From an uncultured Polaribacter sp. (GTDB taxonomy: Bacteria > Bacteroidota > Bacteroidia > Flavobacteriales > Flavobacteriaceae): a stretch of DNA of 64,000 nt. The stretch is taken from positions 124,001-188,000 of the forward strand of contig NZ_CANLXV010000003.1 of assembly GCF_947495205.1 (NCBI RefSeq). Reading direction: 5' to 3'. Made by a program: the position numbers and the translations under genes. Of this stretch, positions 1 to 9,395 are shown one piece after another (within the stretch, counting starts at the first letter, position 1; each line of letters begins with the position of its first letter). The notes under the pieces are model-generated. The model worked only from the letters and a program-made list of their open reading frames with translations, made no database searches and was not told the origin of the DNA.

Positions 1-965
1 CAGGAGGAACCTTTGCACAAGCTTTTGCCAATACAATGCCTTTTTCTGAAGGAATTGGTTTTATTGCAGATGTAGATGATAAAGATGAAAACGGAGTAGA
101 TTATCCATTTGCAGTAACAGCACATGAAGTAGCACACCAATGGTGGGCACATCAAGTAATTGGTGCAGACGTTTTAGGAGCTACTTTATTATCTGAAAGT
201 ATGTCTGAATATGTTTCTTTAAAAGTTTTAGAAAAAAATCAAGGAAAACAAAAAATGAGAACTTTTCTTAAAAAAGCTTTAGATGGTTATTTAATGCAAA
301 GAACTTTTGAAACCAAAAGAGAAAAGCCTCTAATGTATAATGATGGTCAAGGATATATCCATTACCAAAAAGGATCTATGATTTTGTATGCAATGAGCGA
401 TTATTTAGGAGAAGAGAAAATGAATAACGCCATTAAAAAATATATAGAAAAGGTAAAATTTCAAGAACCGCCTTACACAACTTCTATAGAATTTGTGAAT
501 CATATAAAAGAAGTTACACCAGATTCTCTGCAATATTTAATTAAAGATATGTTTGAAACCATAACTTTATACAAAAATAGAATTGTAGCTGTAGAATCTA
601 CAGCGTTAGAAAACGGTAAATATAAAGTAGATATTGAGTTTGAAGTAGCTAAATACAGAAATGATGAAAAAGGAAAAAAGTTCTATGGAGAACAAGTAGG
701 CGATACCTTAAGTTACAAAACAGCAGAAATGAAAAAGCCAATTTTATCTGTGCCTTTAGCAGATTTTATAGATTTAGGTATTTTTACAGAAGAGGAAGTT
801 GATGGTAAAAAGAAAGAAAAACAGTTGTATTTAAAAAAGCATAAAATAACAACAATTTATAATAAAGTTTCTATAATTGTTGATGAAAAACCTACAGAAG
901 TAGGTATAGATCCATACAATAAATTAATAGATACAAAATCTGAAGACAATAGAAGGGCGTTTTAA
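1..965 (+). CDS. M1-family zinc aminopeptidase, C-terminal part (5' end outside window)
   Basis: The frame is open from the first full codon at position 3, so the gene starts upstream of the window. The visible part carries the gluzincin zinc motif HEVAHQWW and, 20 residues after the second His, a Glu in an SES context at the position of the third zinc ligand. A later GxxxxLYAMSDYLGE-like stretch belongs to the helical C-terminal region. M1 enzymes remove N-terminal residues from peptides. The HExxHQWWxHQ variant and the charged C-terminal tail resemble the Bacteroidota proteins in which an ABC-2-type permease segment is fused in front of an M1 peptidase domain, but that N-terminal half is not visible here. 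A rho-independent terminator follows 16 bases after the stop. Confidence 0.9.
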   Translation, partial: GGTFAQAFANTMPFSEGIGFIADVDDKDENGVDYPFAVTAHEVAHQWWAHQVIGADVLGATLLSESMSEYVSLKVLEKNQGKQKMRTFLKKALDGYLMQRTFETKREKPLMYNDGQGYIHYQKGSMILYAMSDYLGEEKMNNAIKKYIEKVKFQEPPYTTSIEFVNHIKEVTPDSLQYLIKDMFETITLYKNRIVAVESTALENGKYKVDIEFEVAKYRNDEKGKKFYGEQVGDTLSYKTAEMKKPILSVPLADFIDLGIFTEEEVDGKKKEKQLYLKKHKITTIYNKVSIIVDEKPTEVGIDPYNKLIDTKSEDNRRAF

Positions 966-981
966 AAAGTCTTATAAAATC

Positions 982-1016
982 AAAAAAAGCAATTACGAAT
1001 AACGTAATTGCTTTTT
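982..1016 (+). terminator. Rho-independent terminator of the M1 peptidase gene
   Basis: A 9-bp perfect stem (GCAATTACG 989-997 pairing with CGTAATTGC 1003-1011) has a 5-base loop. An A-tract precedes it and a T-tract follows. The rest of the gap to 1231 is AT-rich and shows no gene. Confidence 0.85.
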
Positions 1017-1231
1017 CAGTTCGGGGTAAATTTTTTATATAAATTATATTTTTAAGTTAGGGCTTAAAGTATAATAAAAATTATTTACCATTTTTAGATA
1101 TTTTTTACACATAATTTGTTAGGGCAAATTATACAGAATAAATAATATCTGCTAGGGGTTAATGTGTAATTGTTAATAATTAACTTCTTACATTGCAAGA
1201 ATAATAAAAAAAAATTATTTAACAAAGAATT

Positions 1232-2317
1232 ATGATGAAAAAATACATTTTTTTACTTTTTATTATAAAGCTATTAACTTCATGTAAACAAAACAATAAA
1301 ATAGAAGTTAATTTTTTAGACGAATATGTATTAAAAGATAGTATAACATTTAAAAACACTATTATTGGTGGTTTATCTGGCATAGATATTTTTAAGAATA
1401 ATTTTTATATAGTTGTAGATGATGCTAAAAATCCTAGATTTTTAAAAGGAAGCATTACAATTGTAGAAGATAAAATAGATACTATTTTATTTAATAATGT
1501 GCAGCTATTAAAAGATACGTTAATTCCGTTTTATAAAAATAATTATTTAGATTTAGAATCACTTTTTGTAAACTCAACAACTAGTGAAATCAATTTTTTT
1601 AGTGAAGGATCTGTAAATAAAGGCAATAAACCTACTGTTTTTGTAACCGACTTAAATGGGCAATTTAAATATGAATATGAGTTACCAGATTCATTTCAAA
1701 AGTTAGATAATATGCACCATAATGCAGTTTTTGAAGGTGCATCAAAAGGCGTTTCTAAAAAAGGGTTTTGGGCTATAATGGAAGCACCTTTAAAAAGCGA
1801 TGGCGAAAAACCAACATTTACGAAAACACAATCTCCTGTTAGGTTAACTTATTTTGATTATCAAACAAAACAAGCAACCAAACAATTTGCGTATCAACTA
1901 GAAAAAATAACAAAACCTGCAAAAGGAAATATAAATTTAAATGGCGCAACAGCCATTTTAGAATATGCAAAAAATAAATTTTTTATTTTAGAAAGAACGT
2001 ATCAAAATAATTATGGTGCAAATGCTAATATTGTTAGAATTTTTGATGCTGAAATTAACAACACAACTACAGATATTTTAAAAACAAAATCTTTAAAAGA
2101 ATCGAATTACATTCCTTTAAAAAAACGATTAATCTTTAATTTTGAAGAAGTTAAAGAGCAATTAACAGCTGGTGTTATAGATAATATTGAAGGCATTGCT
2201 TTTGGACCAAGATTAACAAATGGCAGGCAGTCTTTAATTTTAGTTTCAGATGATAATTTTCAAGTGTATGGCAAACAATTAAATCAGTTTATTTTAATGG
2301 AAATTGTAAAAGAATAA
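1232..2317 (+). CDS. Phytase-like esterase-domain lipoprotein
   Basis: A 361-residue protein with a lipoprotein signal peptide (hydrophobic stretch ending LLTSC, cysteine at about residue 18), so it is probably anchored in the periplasm or outer membrane. The body matches the 'esterase-like activity of phytase' family (Phytase-like, PF13449): a beta-propeller-like pattern with DLESL, a FEGASKGV segment, a GFWAIMEAPL segment and the C-terminal NIEGIAFGPRL...LILVSDDNF block that is typical of the family. The substrate is unknown; the family name comes from weak phytase similarity and does not establish phytase activity. Two ATG codons lie in tandem at 1232 and either could start. The gene is monocistronic or leads into the DUF6913 gene 37 bases downstream. 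Confidence 0.75.
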   Translation: MMKKYIFLLFIIKLLTSCKQNNKIEVNFLDEYVLKDSITFKNTIIGGLSGIDIFKNNFYIVVDDAKNPRFLKGSITIVEDKIDTILFNNVQLLKDTLIPFYKNNYLDLESLFVNSTTSEINFFSEGSVNKGNKPTVFVTDLNGQFKYEYELPDSFQKLDNMHHNAVFEGASKGVSKKGFWAIMEAPLKSDGEKPTFTKTQSPVRLTYFDYQTKQATKQFAYQLEKITKPAKGNINLNGATAILEYAKNKFFILERTYQNNYGANANIVRIFDAEINNTTTDILKTKSLKESNYIPLKKRLIFNFEEVKEQLTAGVIDNIEGIAFGPRLTNGRQSLILVSDDNFQVYGKQLNQFILMEIVKE

Positions 2318-2354
2318 TTACTACTTTTATACACGCTAAAAATTAATTCAACTA

Positions 2355-2867
2355 ATGCTTCAAAGATTTAAAGAGAATATTTTAAGAAAAAAATTACTAG
2401 AAGTAATAGCTAAAAATAAAAGAGTTGATGGTTTATCAGCAAAAAAAATAAAATCTGTAGGTATTATTTGTTTAGATGAATTTTCTTCAAAATTAAATTT
2501 AGCAAAAGAAATTGAACGCATTTTAGAAGTAAAAAATGTGAAAATTTATAGTTTTAAGAAGTTTCATAAAAAAGAAGAAATTTCTAAGATACACTTTACA
2601 GAAAAAGATATTAATTTTAATGGACAGTTTACCCAAACAGATTTTAAAAACTTTTTAGAGCAACCTTTAGATTTATTAATTGGTTATTTTTCTAAAAATA
2701 ACATCTTTTTAGAAAGTGCAATAGTACAGTCTAAAGCAGTTTTTAAGGTTGGGTTTTCTAATGTAAATGAAGACTTATATAATATAGAAATTTCTGAAGA
2801 TGCCCATAATCTAATTGGTTTTACTACAGAATTGAAAAAATACCTTCAGATACTTAAAAAATTATAA
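2355..2867 (+). CDS. DUF6913-type conserved flavobacterial protein
   Basis: A 170-residue cytoplasmic protein without signal peptide or membrane segments. It is Lys/Ile-rich, with a Rossmann-like beginning (KKIKSVGIICLDEF) and a middle section FLEQPLDLLIGYFSKNN. From memory it resembles the small DUF6913 family that sits directly upstream of dapA in many Flavobacteriia, and the location here fits. No function is known and no catalytic motif is evident. It is separated from dapA by a promoter, so the two genes are probably not obligatorily co-transcribed. Confidence 0.6.
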   Translation: MLQRFKENILRKKLLEVIAKNKRVDGLSAKKIKSVGIICLDEFSSKLNLAKEIERILEVKNVKIYSFKKFHKKEEISKIHFTEKDINFNGQFTQTDFKNFLEQPLDLLIGYFSKNNIFLESAIVQSKAVFKVGFSNVNEDLYNIEISEDAHNLIGFTTELKKYLQILKKL

Positions 2868-2922
2868 AATTAAACTTTCTTTTTAAAGTTGTTTATTCTT
2901 TAATTTTCATGTAAAAAACTAC

Positions 2923-2952
2923 TTTGCAATTCAGCTTAAAATTGTAATTTTG
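2923..2952 (+). promoter_or_regulatory. Bacteroidota sigma-A-type promoter of dapA
   Basis: TTTG at 2923-2926, an 18-base spacer and TAATTTTG at 2945-2952 match the Bacteroidota consensus TTTG-N19-TAnnTTTG. The -7 box covers the in-frame TTG at 2950, which rules out that codon as the dapA start. Confidence 0.75.
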
Positions 2953-2970
2953 TTTTATAAAATAATAGAA

Positions 2971-3846
2971 ATGCAAAAATTTACAGGTACTGGTGTTGCG
3001 TTAATAACTCCTTTTAAAGAAGATTTAAGTATAGACTTTAATGCACTAGAAAAGTTGGTTAATTATAATATAGACAATGGTACCAATTATTTAGTAATTA
3101 ATGGTACTACAGCAGAAAGTGCCACGTTAACAAAAGCAGAAAGACAACAAATTATAAATGCCATTGTAAAAACAAACCAAGGTAAATTACCTTTAGTTTT
3201 AGGTATTGGTGGCAATAATACAACAGCAGTAGTAGAAGATTTACAAACTACAGATTTAAGTAAAATTGATGGTATTTTATCTGTAGCACCTTACTATAGC
3301 AAACCAACCCAAGAAGGTTTTTATCAACATTTTAAAGCAATTGCCCAAGCTACAGAAAAGCCAATTATATTGTATAATGTGCCAGGTAGAACTGCAAAAA
3401 ACATGGATGCAAACACAACTTTAAGACTGGCAAGAGATTTTAGTAATGTTGTAGGTGTTAAAGAAGCAGGTAACAACATGCAACAGTATTTAGAGTTAAT
3501 TAGAGATAAGCCAAAAGATTTTTTAGTAATTTCTGGCGATGATGATTTAGCTTTAAGCGTAACTTTAGCCGGTGGTTCTGGTGTTATTAGTGTAATAGGT
3601 CAAGCTTTTCCAAAACAATTTTCTACTTTAATCAATCATGGTTTAGAAGGAAATAATAAACAAGGTTATGCAATCCATTTTAAAATGATGGAAATTATAG
3701 ATTTAATATTCGCAGAAAATAATCCAGCAGGAGTTAAGTTTGTATTACAACAATTAAATATTTGTAGAGATACAGTACGTTTGCCTTTAGTAAATGCTAG
3801 TGAAGATTTGCAAACGAAAATAGCTGCTTTTGTAAAGCAATTTTAG
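2971..3846 (+). CDS. dapA: 4-hydroxy-tetrahydrodipicolinate synthase
   Basis: A class I aldolase of the DHDPS family (TIM barrel, 291 residues from the chosen start). It condenses pyruvate with aspartate-semialdehyde in the first committed step of lysine and diaminopimelate synthesis. Visible features are the N-terminal GTGVALITPF, the NGTTAES substrate loop, the catalytic Tyr in ILYNVPGRT, the Schiff-base Lys in VGVKEAG and the SGDD segment. The ATG at 2971 gives the family-standard MQKFTGTG N-terminus; the open frame extends back to a TTG at 2950, but that codon lies inside the promoter -7 box. A terminator follows. Confidence 0.95.
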   Translation: MQKFTGTGVALITPFKEDLSIDFNALEKLVNYNIDNGTNYLVINGTTAESATLTKAERQQIINAIVKTNQGKLPLVLGIGGNNTTAVVEDLQTTDLSKIDGILSVAPYYSKPTQEGFYQHFKAIAQATEKPIILYNVPGRTAKNMDANTTLRLARDFSNVVGVKEAGNNMQQYLELIRDKPKDFLVISGDDDLALSVTLAGGSGVISVIGQAFPKQFSTLINHGLEGNNKQGYAIHFKMMEIIDLIFAENNPAGVKFVLQQLNICRDTVRLPLVNASEDLQTKIAAFVKQF

Positions 3847-3870
3847 TAAAACAAAAGCAAATACTTTTTT

Positions 3871-3904
3871 AAAACAATCATTTTTTTAAAATGATTGTTT
3901 TTTG
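3871..3904 (+). terminator. Rho-independent terminator after dapA
   Basis: A 14-bp perfect stem (3871-3884 with 3888-3901, loop TTT) runs into a T-rich tail. The left arm is AAAACAATCATTTT. Confidence 0.85.
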
Positions 3905-4122
3905 TTTTTATAGATTAACAAAGATTTAGTAAACTAAATCTGTAGACCTCATTTTTTTTAAAGATACTTGTAGCATACAATTAAGCATAAAAAAGAACGT
4001 TTAAGAAATAAATAAGACTAGAAATTTTGCTTTAAATTAGTTGAAAATTTTAGTTGTTTTTCACACAATTTTTTATTTGTAAGATGTAAAAATAATTTTT
4101 TTTATAATCCATAATTAATCAC

Positions 4123-4130
4123 TAATTTTG
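4123..4130 (+). promoter_or_regulatory. -7 promoter element of bamD operon
   Basis: TAATTTTG is an exact TAnnTTTG match ending 4 bases before the bamD ATG. Given usual spacing, transcription would start at or within the start codon, implying a leaderless or nearly leaderless mRNA. No clear TTTG is visible at -33. Confidence 0.55.
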
Positions 4131-4134
4131 CCCG

Positions 4135-5004
4135 ATGCAAAAATTTAAAAATTTAGCGGTATTAATAGCTAGTAGTTTGTTACTGTTTTCCTGCGGAGAA
4201 TATCAAAAAGTATTAAACAAAGGTACAACTAGCGATCAGTTTAAAATGGCTGTAAAAATGTATGAAGGTCAAAAATTTGACAAAGCATTACGTTTGTTTG
4301 AAAAAGTAACACCAGCTTACAGAGGTAAACCTCAAATGGAGCGTATCTCTTTTATGGTTGCTCAATCTAATTTCAACGAAAAAAACTATACAGAATCTGG
4401 TTATTATTTTGACAGATTTGGTAAAAATTATCCTAAAAGTTCTAAAAAAGAAGAAGCTGCATTTTTATCGGCTTACAGTTATAAATTAGCTTCTCCGCGT
4501 TTTAGTTTAGACCCAACAGACACTAATAAAGCGCTAGAATCTTTTCAAAGTTTTATAAACACATACCCAGATTCAGATAAAGTAGAAGAAGCAAACAAAC
4601 ACTACAAAGAATTAAGAACTAAATTAGAAGAAAAGCAGTTTGAAATAGCAAAAACCTATTACAGAACAGCAGATTATGATGTAAGAAATTATAAAGCAGC
4701 AATGCAAGCTTTTGATAATTTATTAGAAGATTATTTAGGAACCAAATTTAAAGAGGAAGCCTTATTTTTAAAGTTTAAAGCGGCCCATGATTATGAGTTA
4801 AAAAGTACAGATAGAAGAAAACAAGAACGTATTAAAATAGCTTTAGAAGCTTACGATAAATTTAAATATAGTTTCCCAGAATCTAAGTTTTTAGATGAAG
4901 CCAATGAAATGGAAGCAACTTTGCAAAAAGAAAAGGTTAGAATTGATGCCTTAGTGGAAAAAATGAAAAAAGCAACCAAGAATACAAAAGAAATCATAAA
5001 ATAA
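4135..5004 (+). CDS. bamD: Outer membrane protein assembly factor BamD
   Basis: A 289-residue lipoprotein (signal peptide ending LLLFSC, Cys at residue 20) composed of tetratricopeptide-like helical repeats. It begins with EYQKVLNKG and contains the conserved LRLFEKVTPAYRGKPQ..F..A.SNF and SAYSYKLASPRFSLD segments. In Bacteroidota BamD works with BamA in inserting beta-barrel proteins into the outer membrane. It is the first gene of the apparent bamD-rpoZ-coaBC operon, followed 4 bases later by rpoZ; this order is a hallmark of Flavobacteriia. No truncation is seen. Confidence 0.92.
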   Translation: MQKFKNLAVLIASSLLLFSCGEYQKVLNKGTTSDQFKMAVKMYEGQKFDKALRLFEKVTPAYRGKPQMERISFMVAQSNFNEKNYTESGYYFDRFGKNYPKSSKKEEAAFLSAYSYKLASPRFSLDPTDTNKALESFQSFINTYPDSDKVEEANKHYKELRTKLEEKQFEIAKTYYRTADYDVRNYKAAMQAFDNLLEDYLGTKFKEEALFLKFKAAHDYELKSTDRRKQERIKIALEAYDKFKYSFPESKFLDEANEMEATLQKEKVRIDALVEKMKKATKNTKEIIK

Positions 5005-5008
5005 TAGT

Positions 5009-5329
5009 ATGGATTATAAAGATACAGACGCAGCATTAAGTACAATTACTTACAATAAAAACGAAATTGAAGCGGCTACAGAAAATATTTATGAAGCAAT
5101 TTCAATTATCTCTAAAAGAGCAGAGCAAATTAATTCTGATTTAAAAAGAGAGTTGGTAGATAAGTTAGATGAATTTGCTACGTATAACGATTCTTTAGAA
5201 GAAGTTTTTGAGAATAAAGAGCAAATAGAAGTTTCTAAATTTTATGAAAGATTACCAAAGCCGCATGCAATTGCAGTAAATGAATGGTTAAATGATAAAG
5301 TTTACCACAGAACTCCAGAAACAGAATAA
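5009..5329 (+). CDS. rpoZ: DNA-directed RNA polymerase omega subunit (RpoZ/Rpb6-like)
   Basis: A 106-residue protein. The N-terminal ITYNKNEIEAATENIYEAISIISKRAEQIN segment corresponds to the Rpb6/omega fold, with the ENIYEA...RA.QI pattern, followed by a Bacteroidota-specific acidic extension ending NEWLNDKVYHR. The subunit assists assembly and stability of RNA polymerase. It is positioned 4 bases after bamD and abuts the coaBC ATG with no gap, so the genes are probably translationally coupled. The divergent sequence makes this family easy to miss, but the context is decisive. Confidence 0.85.
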   Translation: MDYKDTDAALSTITYNKNEIEAATENIYEAISIISKRAEQINSDLKRELVDKLDEFATYNDSLEEVFENKEQIEVSKFYERLPKPHAIAVNEWLNDKVYHRTPETE

Positions 5330-6538
5330 ATGTCTGTCTTAAAAGGAAAAAAGATTCTTTTAGGAATAACGGCAGGTATAGCAGCATATAAAACGGCAAG
5401 TTTAGTTCGTTTATTTATAAAATTAGACGCAGAGGTTAAAGTTATTATGACTCCTGCGTCTAAAGATTTTATAACACCTCTTACACTTTCTACGCTGTCT
5501 AAAAATCCCGTGCATTCCACTTTTTACTCAAAAGAAGACGAAAACGAATTGTGGAATAATCATGTAGATTTAGGCCTTTGGGCAGATTATATGGTTATAG
5601 CACCTGCAACTGCAAATACCTTGTCTAAAATGGCAAATGGTACTTGTAATAATTTATTATTAGCCACTTATTTATCGGCAAAATGTCCTGTTTATATTGC
5701 TCCAGCCATGGATTTAGATATGTATAAACACGGTTCTACAAAAGCAAGTTTAGATAAATTACAGGCTTATGGTAATGCTATTATTCCTGCAACTTCTGGA
5801 GAATTAGCTTCAGGATTAGTAGGTGAAGGAAGAATGGCTGAACCAGAAGATATTGTTGCTTTTTTAAAGAATGATATTTTAGAAAAATTACCTTTAAAAG
5901 GAAAAAAACTACTCTTAACAGCAGGTCCAACTTATGAAGCTATAGATCCTGTTCGTTTTATTGGGAATCATTCTTCTGGTAAAATGGGGTTTGCTATTGC
6001 AATGGCGGCAGCAAATTTAGGCGCAGAAGTTTTTTTAATTGCTGGTCCAAGTCATCAAAAAATAAAACATAGTTTAGTACATAGAATAGATGTGGTTTCT
6101 GCAGAAGAAATGTATATACAAGCACATAAATACTTTAAAAATGTAGATATTGCCATATTATCTGCTGCAGTTGCAGATTATAAACCTAAAAATATAGCAA
6201 GTCAGAAAATAAAAAAGAAAGATACAACGTTAGATATAGCATTAGAACCAACAAAAGATATTTTAGCATCTTTAGGAGCTATTAAGAAAAATCAATATTT
6301 AGTAGGTTTTGCTTTAGAGACTAATAACGAGTTGGAAAATGCAAAATCTAAATTAAAAAGAAAAAACTTAGATGCCATTATTTTAAATTCTTTGCAAGAT
6401 AAAGGTGCAGGTTTTGCTACAGACACCAATAAAATTACTATTATTGATGATTCTTTAAATGAAAAATCTTTTCCATTAAAGTCTAAAAAGGAAGTTGCAA
6501 AAGATATTATAGCAGAAATAGTACTCAAAGTAAAATAG
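5330..6538 (+). CDS. coaBC: Bifunctional phosphopantothenoylcysteine decarboxylase / phosphopantothenate-cysteine ligase
   Basis: A 402-residue fusion enzyme of coenzyme A synthesis. The CoaC flavoprotein domain (about residues 1-175) shows GITAGIAAYK, the NHVDLG histidine, the APATANT and PAMDLDM segments and the GRMAEP cap. The CoaB domain (about 185-400) shows LTAGPTYEAIDPVRFIGNHSSGKMG for nucleotide binding and AAVADYKP. CoaB joins 4'-phosphopantothenate to cysteine using CTP and CoaC decarboxylates the product. The start codon lies directly after the rpoZ stop. Confidence 0.95.
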   Translation: MSVLKGKKILLGITAGIAAYKTASLVRLFIKLDAEVKVIMTPASKDFITPLTLSTLSKNPVHSTFYSKEDENELWNNHVDLGLWADYMVIAPATANTLSKMANGTCNNLLLATYLSAKCPVYIAPAMDLDMYKHGSTKASLDKLQAYGNAIIPATSGELASGLVGEGRMAEPEDIVAFLKNDILEKLPLKGKKLLLTAGPTYEAIDPVRFIGNHSSGKMGFAIAMAAANLGAEVFLIAGPSHQKIKHSLVHRIDVVSAEEMYIQAHKYFKNVDIAILSAAVADYKPKNIASQKIKKKDTTLDIALEPTKDILASLGAIKKNQYLVGFALETNNELENAKSKLKRKNLDAIILNSLQDKGAGFATDTNKITIIDDSLNEKSFPLKSKKEVAKDIIAEIVLKVK

Positions 6539-6634
6539 ACTTTTTAATTATAGATATAAAGTATTTTGAATTTAGTTTTTGAAGATAATTAAAAGTCTAC
6601 GATAACTTTTTAATAAGAAATAACATTTTAGTAT

Positions 6635-7525
6635 ATGCGTAAAATTGCTTTTTTAATTATATTTTTTAGTTTTATTTTTAACTTAAGTAGCCAAGAATTA
6701 AACTGTTTGGTAACCGTAAATTCAGAGCAAATTGCGGGTTCTAATCAGCAGGTATTTGGTACTTTGCAAAAAGCGTTAACAGAATATATCAATCAAACCA
6801 AATGGACCAATAGAACTGTAAAATCTGAAGAAAGAGTAGATTGTGCAATGACTATTATAATTAATTCTAGAGATAATAATACCTTTACAGCTAGTTTGCA
6901 AGTACAATCTTCAAGACCCGTTTATAATTCTAGTTATGTAACTCCAATTTTAAATTTAAAAGACAACGAATTCAATTTTAACTATAACGAATTTGATCCT
7001 TTAATTTATAATAAAAACCAATTTGATAACAATTTAGTTTCTACAATTGTTTTTTATGTTTATGTTATTCTTGGGTTAGATGCAGATACTTTTGCATTAA
7101 AAGGAGGAGAAACAGAATTAAAAGAAGCGCAAAATGTAATGTTACAAGCACAACAAAGTGGCATTGGTTCTTGGCAAAATGTAGTTGGTGAACAAAATAA
7201 ATTTTTATTAATTGATAATCTATTGTCTGGTAAATTAGACGCATATAGAAAAACAATGTATAATTATCACAGAAACGGTTTCGATTATTTAACAGATGCC
7301 AAATCAAAAGCACAACAAGCAATAGAAGATAGTATTTTGTCTTTAGAAAGTATCTTTAATAAAAGTGTAGGTAATTATTTAATTCGATTATTTTTTGACG
7401 CAAAATCAGACGAAATTGTTAGTATATATTCAGAGCCCACTAAAACAAGTAGAAAGCAACGTATGTTGCAAGCTTTAAAAAGAATTTCTCCTAACAATAA
7501 TCCAAAATGGAGAAAATTAAACTAG
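6635..7525 (+). CDS. DUF4835 family periplasmic protein
   Basis: A 296-residue secreted protein: signal peptide with a very hydrophobic Phe/Ile core ending SSQELNC, then beta-rich sequence. Conserved family features are the N-terminal LNC.VTVNS.QI.GSN..VF..L...LTEYIN...WT segment, YVYVILGLDADTFA and the C-terminal RML.ALK..SPNNNPKW. The family is fixed between coaBC and recN in Flavobacteriia. Some databases name members 'type IX secretion protein PorD'; I recall this label but cannot verify it. The 96-base gap from coaBC holds no obvious promoter, so it may be read through from bamD. Confidence 0.75.
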   Translation: MRKIAFLIIFFSFIFNLSSQELNCLVTVNSEQIAGSNQQVFGTLQKALTEYINQTKWTNRTVKSEERVDCAMTIIINSRDNNTFTASLQVQSSRPVYNSSYVTPILNLKDNEFNFNYNEFDPLIYNKNQFDNNLVSTIVFYVYVILGLDADTFALKGGETELKEAQNVMLQAQQSGIGSWQNVVGEQNKFLLIDNLLSGKLDAYRKTMYNYHRNGFDYLTDAKSKAQQAIEDSILSLESIFNKSVGNYLIRLFFDAKSDEIVSIYSEPTKTSRKQRMLQALKRISPNNNPKWRKLN

Positions 7526-7607
7526 ATTTTAACTAATTTTATTTTAGATTGATTTTATATAAATCAACAAATTTTCATTAATTTTATACTTCAAAAAATT
7601 AGAAAAT

Positions 7608-9260
7608 TTGCTTTCACAATTATCCATAAATAATTACGCTTTAATCAATCAGTTAAGTATAGATTTTTCTTCTGGTTTGTCTATAATTACTGGAGAAACA
7701 GGCGCAGGTAAATCTATTTTACTAGGTGCTTTAGGTTTAGTACTTGGCAATAGAGCAGATTTATCTTCTTTAAAAGACACTTCTAAAAAATGTATTGTAG
7801 AAGCAAAAGTAGCTTTAGAAAATTATAATTTACAAGACTTTTTTGTGGCTGTAGATTTAGATTATGATGCAGAAACCATTATTAGAAGAGAAATTTTACC
7901 TTCTGGTAAATCTAGAGCTTTTGTAAACGATACACCTGTTACCTTAACCGTTTTAAATCAATTAAGAACAAAATTAATTGATGTGCATTCACAGCATCAA
8001 ACCACAGCATTATCAGATATTTCTTTTCAATTTGCTATTATAGATGCCCTGGCAAAAAACCAAGCACGCCTTACTTCATACAAAAAAGGGTTTTTACAAC
8101 TCAATCAATTAAAAAAAGAATTAGAGGCTTTAGAAGAACAACAAAAAGAGGCAAATAAACAATACGATTATAATTTACACTTATTTACCGAGTTAGAAGA
8201 AGCAAATATTAAGTTAGAAGAGCAAGAGGAGCTAGAAGAAAAATTAGAGAAATTAAATAATATAGAAGACATTAAACTTAACTTATCTGAAAGTTTAGAA
8301 ATTGCTACAAATGAAGAAATTGGCCTACAAAATTTATTAAATACTTTAGAACATAAAATTGCCAAAGTAGCACCTTTTTCTAAAGATTATCAAGAAATTG
8401 CAGATCGAATTACATCCATAAAAATAGAAATGGATGATATTGTTGCAGAGATAGAAAATGCAAATGAAAACGTAAATTTTAACCCCAATGAAGCCGAAGA
8501 AATCAATGACAGACTGCAATTACTATATAATTTACAAAAGAAACATTATGTAAGTTCTAATGAAGAACTTTTAAAAGTTTTTGAAGAATTATCTCTAAAA
8601 GTACAACAGGTTGAATCTGCAGAAGACACAATCAATCAAAAAAAGAAAGAAATTCATAATGTTTCAGATAAACTAGACCAAGTAGCAGATTTAATTACAA
8701 ATGCCAGAAAAAAAGCAATTCCTAAACTTACAAAACAGCTAGAAAATATTTTGGCAGATTTGGGTATGGAAAATGCCCGTTTTGCTATCAACATAAAACA
8801 AACCATTATTTATTTTGCTAACGGAAAAGATAATTTAGAATTTTTATTTTCTGCAAATAAAGGAGGTAATTTTGGCGAACTAAAAAAAGTAGCTTCTGGT
8901 GGTGAATTATCAAGAATAATGCTTGCTGTAAAACAAGTATTATCAGAAAATACAAATTTGCCTACCATTATTTTCGATGAAATAGATACAGGAGTTTCTG
9001 GAGAAGTTTCAAACAAAATAGCTACTATAATGAAACAAATGAGTATAAATATGCAGGTAATTGCAATTACACATTTACCACAAATTGCGGCAAAAGGAGC
9101 AAATCATTATAAAGTATATAAAAAAGAAATTAATGGCATTACCACCACTAATTTAAAAGAACTTTCAGCAGAAGAAAGAGTTATAGAAATCGCAGAAATG
9201 TTAAGCGGTAAAAATATTTCTGATTCGGCATTAACCCACGCAAAAGAATTATTAAACTAG
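7608..9260 (+). CDS. recN: DNA repair protein RecN
   Basis: A 550-residue SMC-like ATPase acting in double-strand break repair. It has Walker A GETGAGKSILL near residue 32, a central coiled coil (about 150-370, Lys/Glu/Leu-rich), the signature SGGELSRIMLA and Walker B PTIIFDEIDTGVSG. The start is TTG at 7608: the resulting MLSQLSINNYALIN aligns with the family N-terminus and no ATG is available nearby. The 82-base gap upstream has a 7-bp inverted repeat but no clear terminator. Confidence 0.95.
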   Translation: MLSQLSINNYALINQLSIDFSSGLSIITGETGAGKSILLGALGLVLGNRADLSSLKDTSKKCIVEAKVALENYNLQDFFVAVDLDYDAETIIRREILPSGKSRAFVNDTPVTLTVLNQLRTKLIDVHSQHQTTALSDISFQFAIIDALAKNQARLTSYKKGFLQLNQLKKELEALEEQQKEANKQYDYNLHLFTELEEANIKLEEQEELEEKLEKLNNIEDIKLNLSESLEIATNEEIGLQNLLNTLEHKIAKVAPFSKDYQEIADRITSIKIEMDDIVAEIENANENVNFNPNEAEEINDRLQLLYNLQKKHYVSSNEELLKVFEELSLKVQQVESAEDTINQKKKEIHNVSDKLDQVADLITNARKKAIPKLTKQLENILADLGMENARFAINIKQTIIYFANGKDNLEFLFSANKGGNFGELKKVASGGELSRIMLAVKQVLSENTNLPTIIFDEIDTGVSGEVSNKIATIMKQMSINMQVIAITHLPQIAAKGANHYKVYKKEINGITTTNLKELSAEERVIEIAEMLSGKNISDSALTHAKELLN

Positions 9261-9395
9261 CTTTTTTAGAATAAAAGAGCAAAAGAAATTTGTAATTCAT
9301 CACAACAGAAAAACACACAATACACCATAAAAATATTGTTTTCTCAAAAGTCTAAGTGCTTTGCAGCAAACCATCAACTATAAACAGCCACCAAC

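Noticed and set aside
2950..2970. TTG start for dapA seven codons upstream
   Set aside because: The codon is inside the -7 promoter box; the ATG at 2971 matches the family N-terminus.
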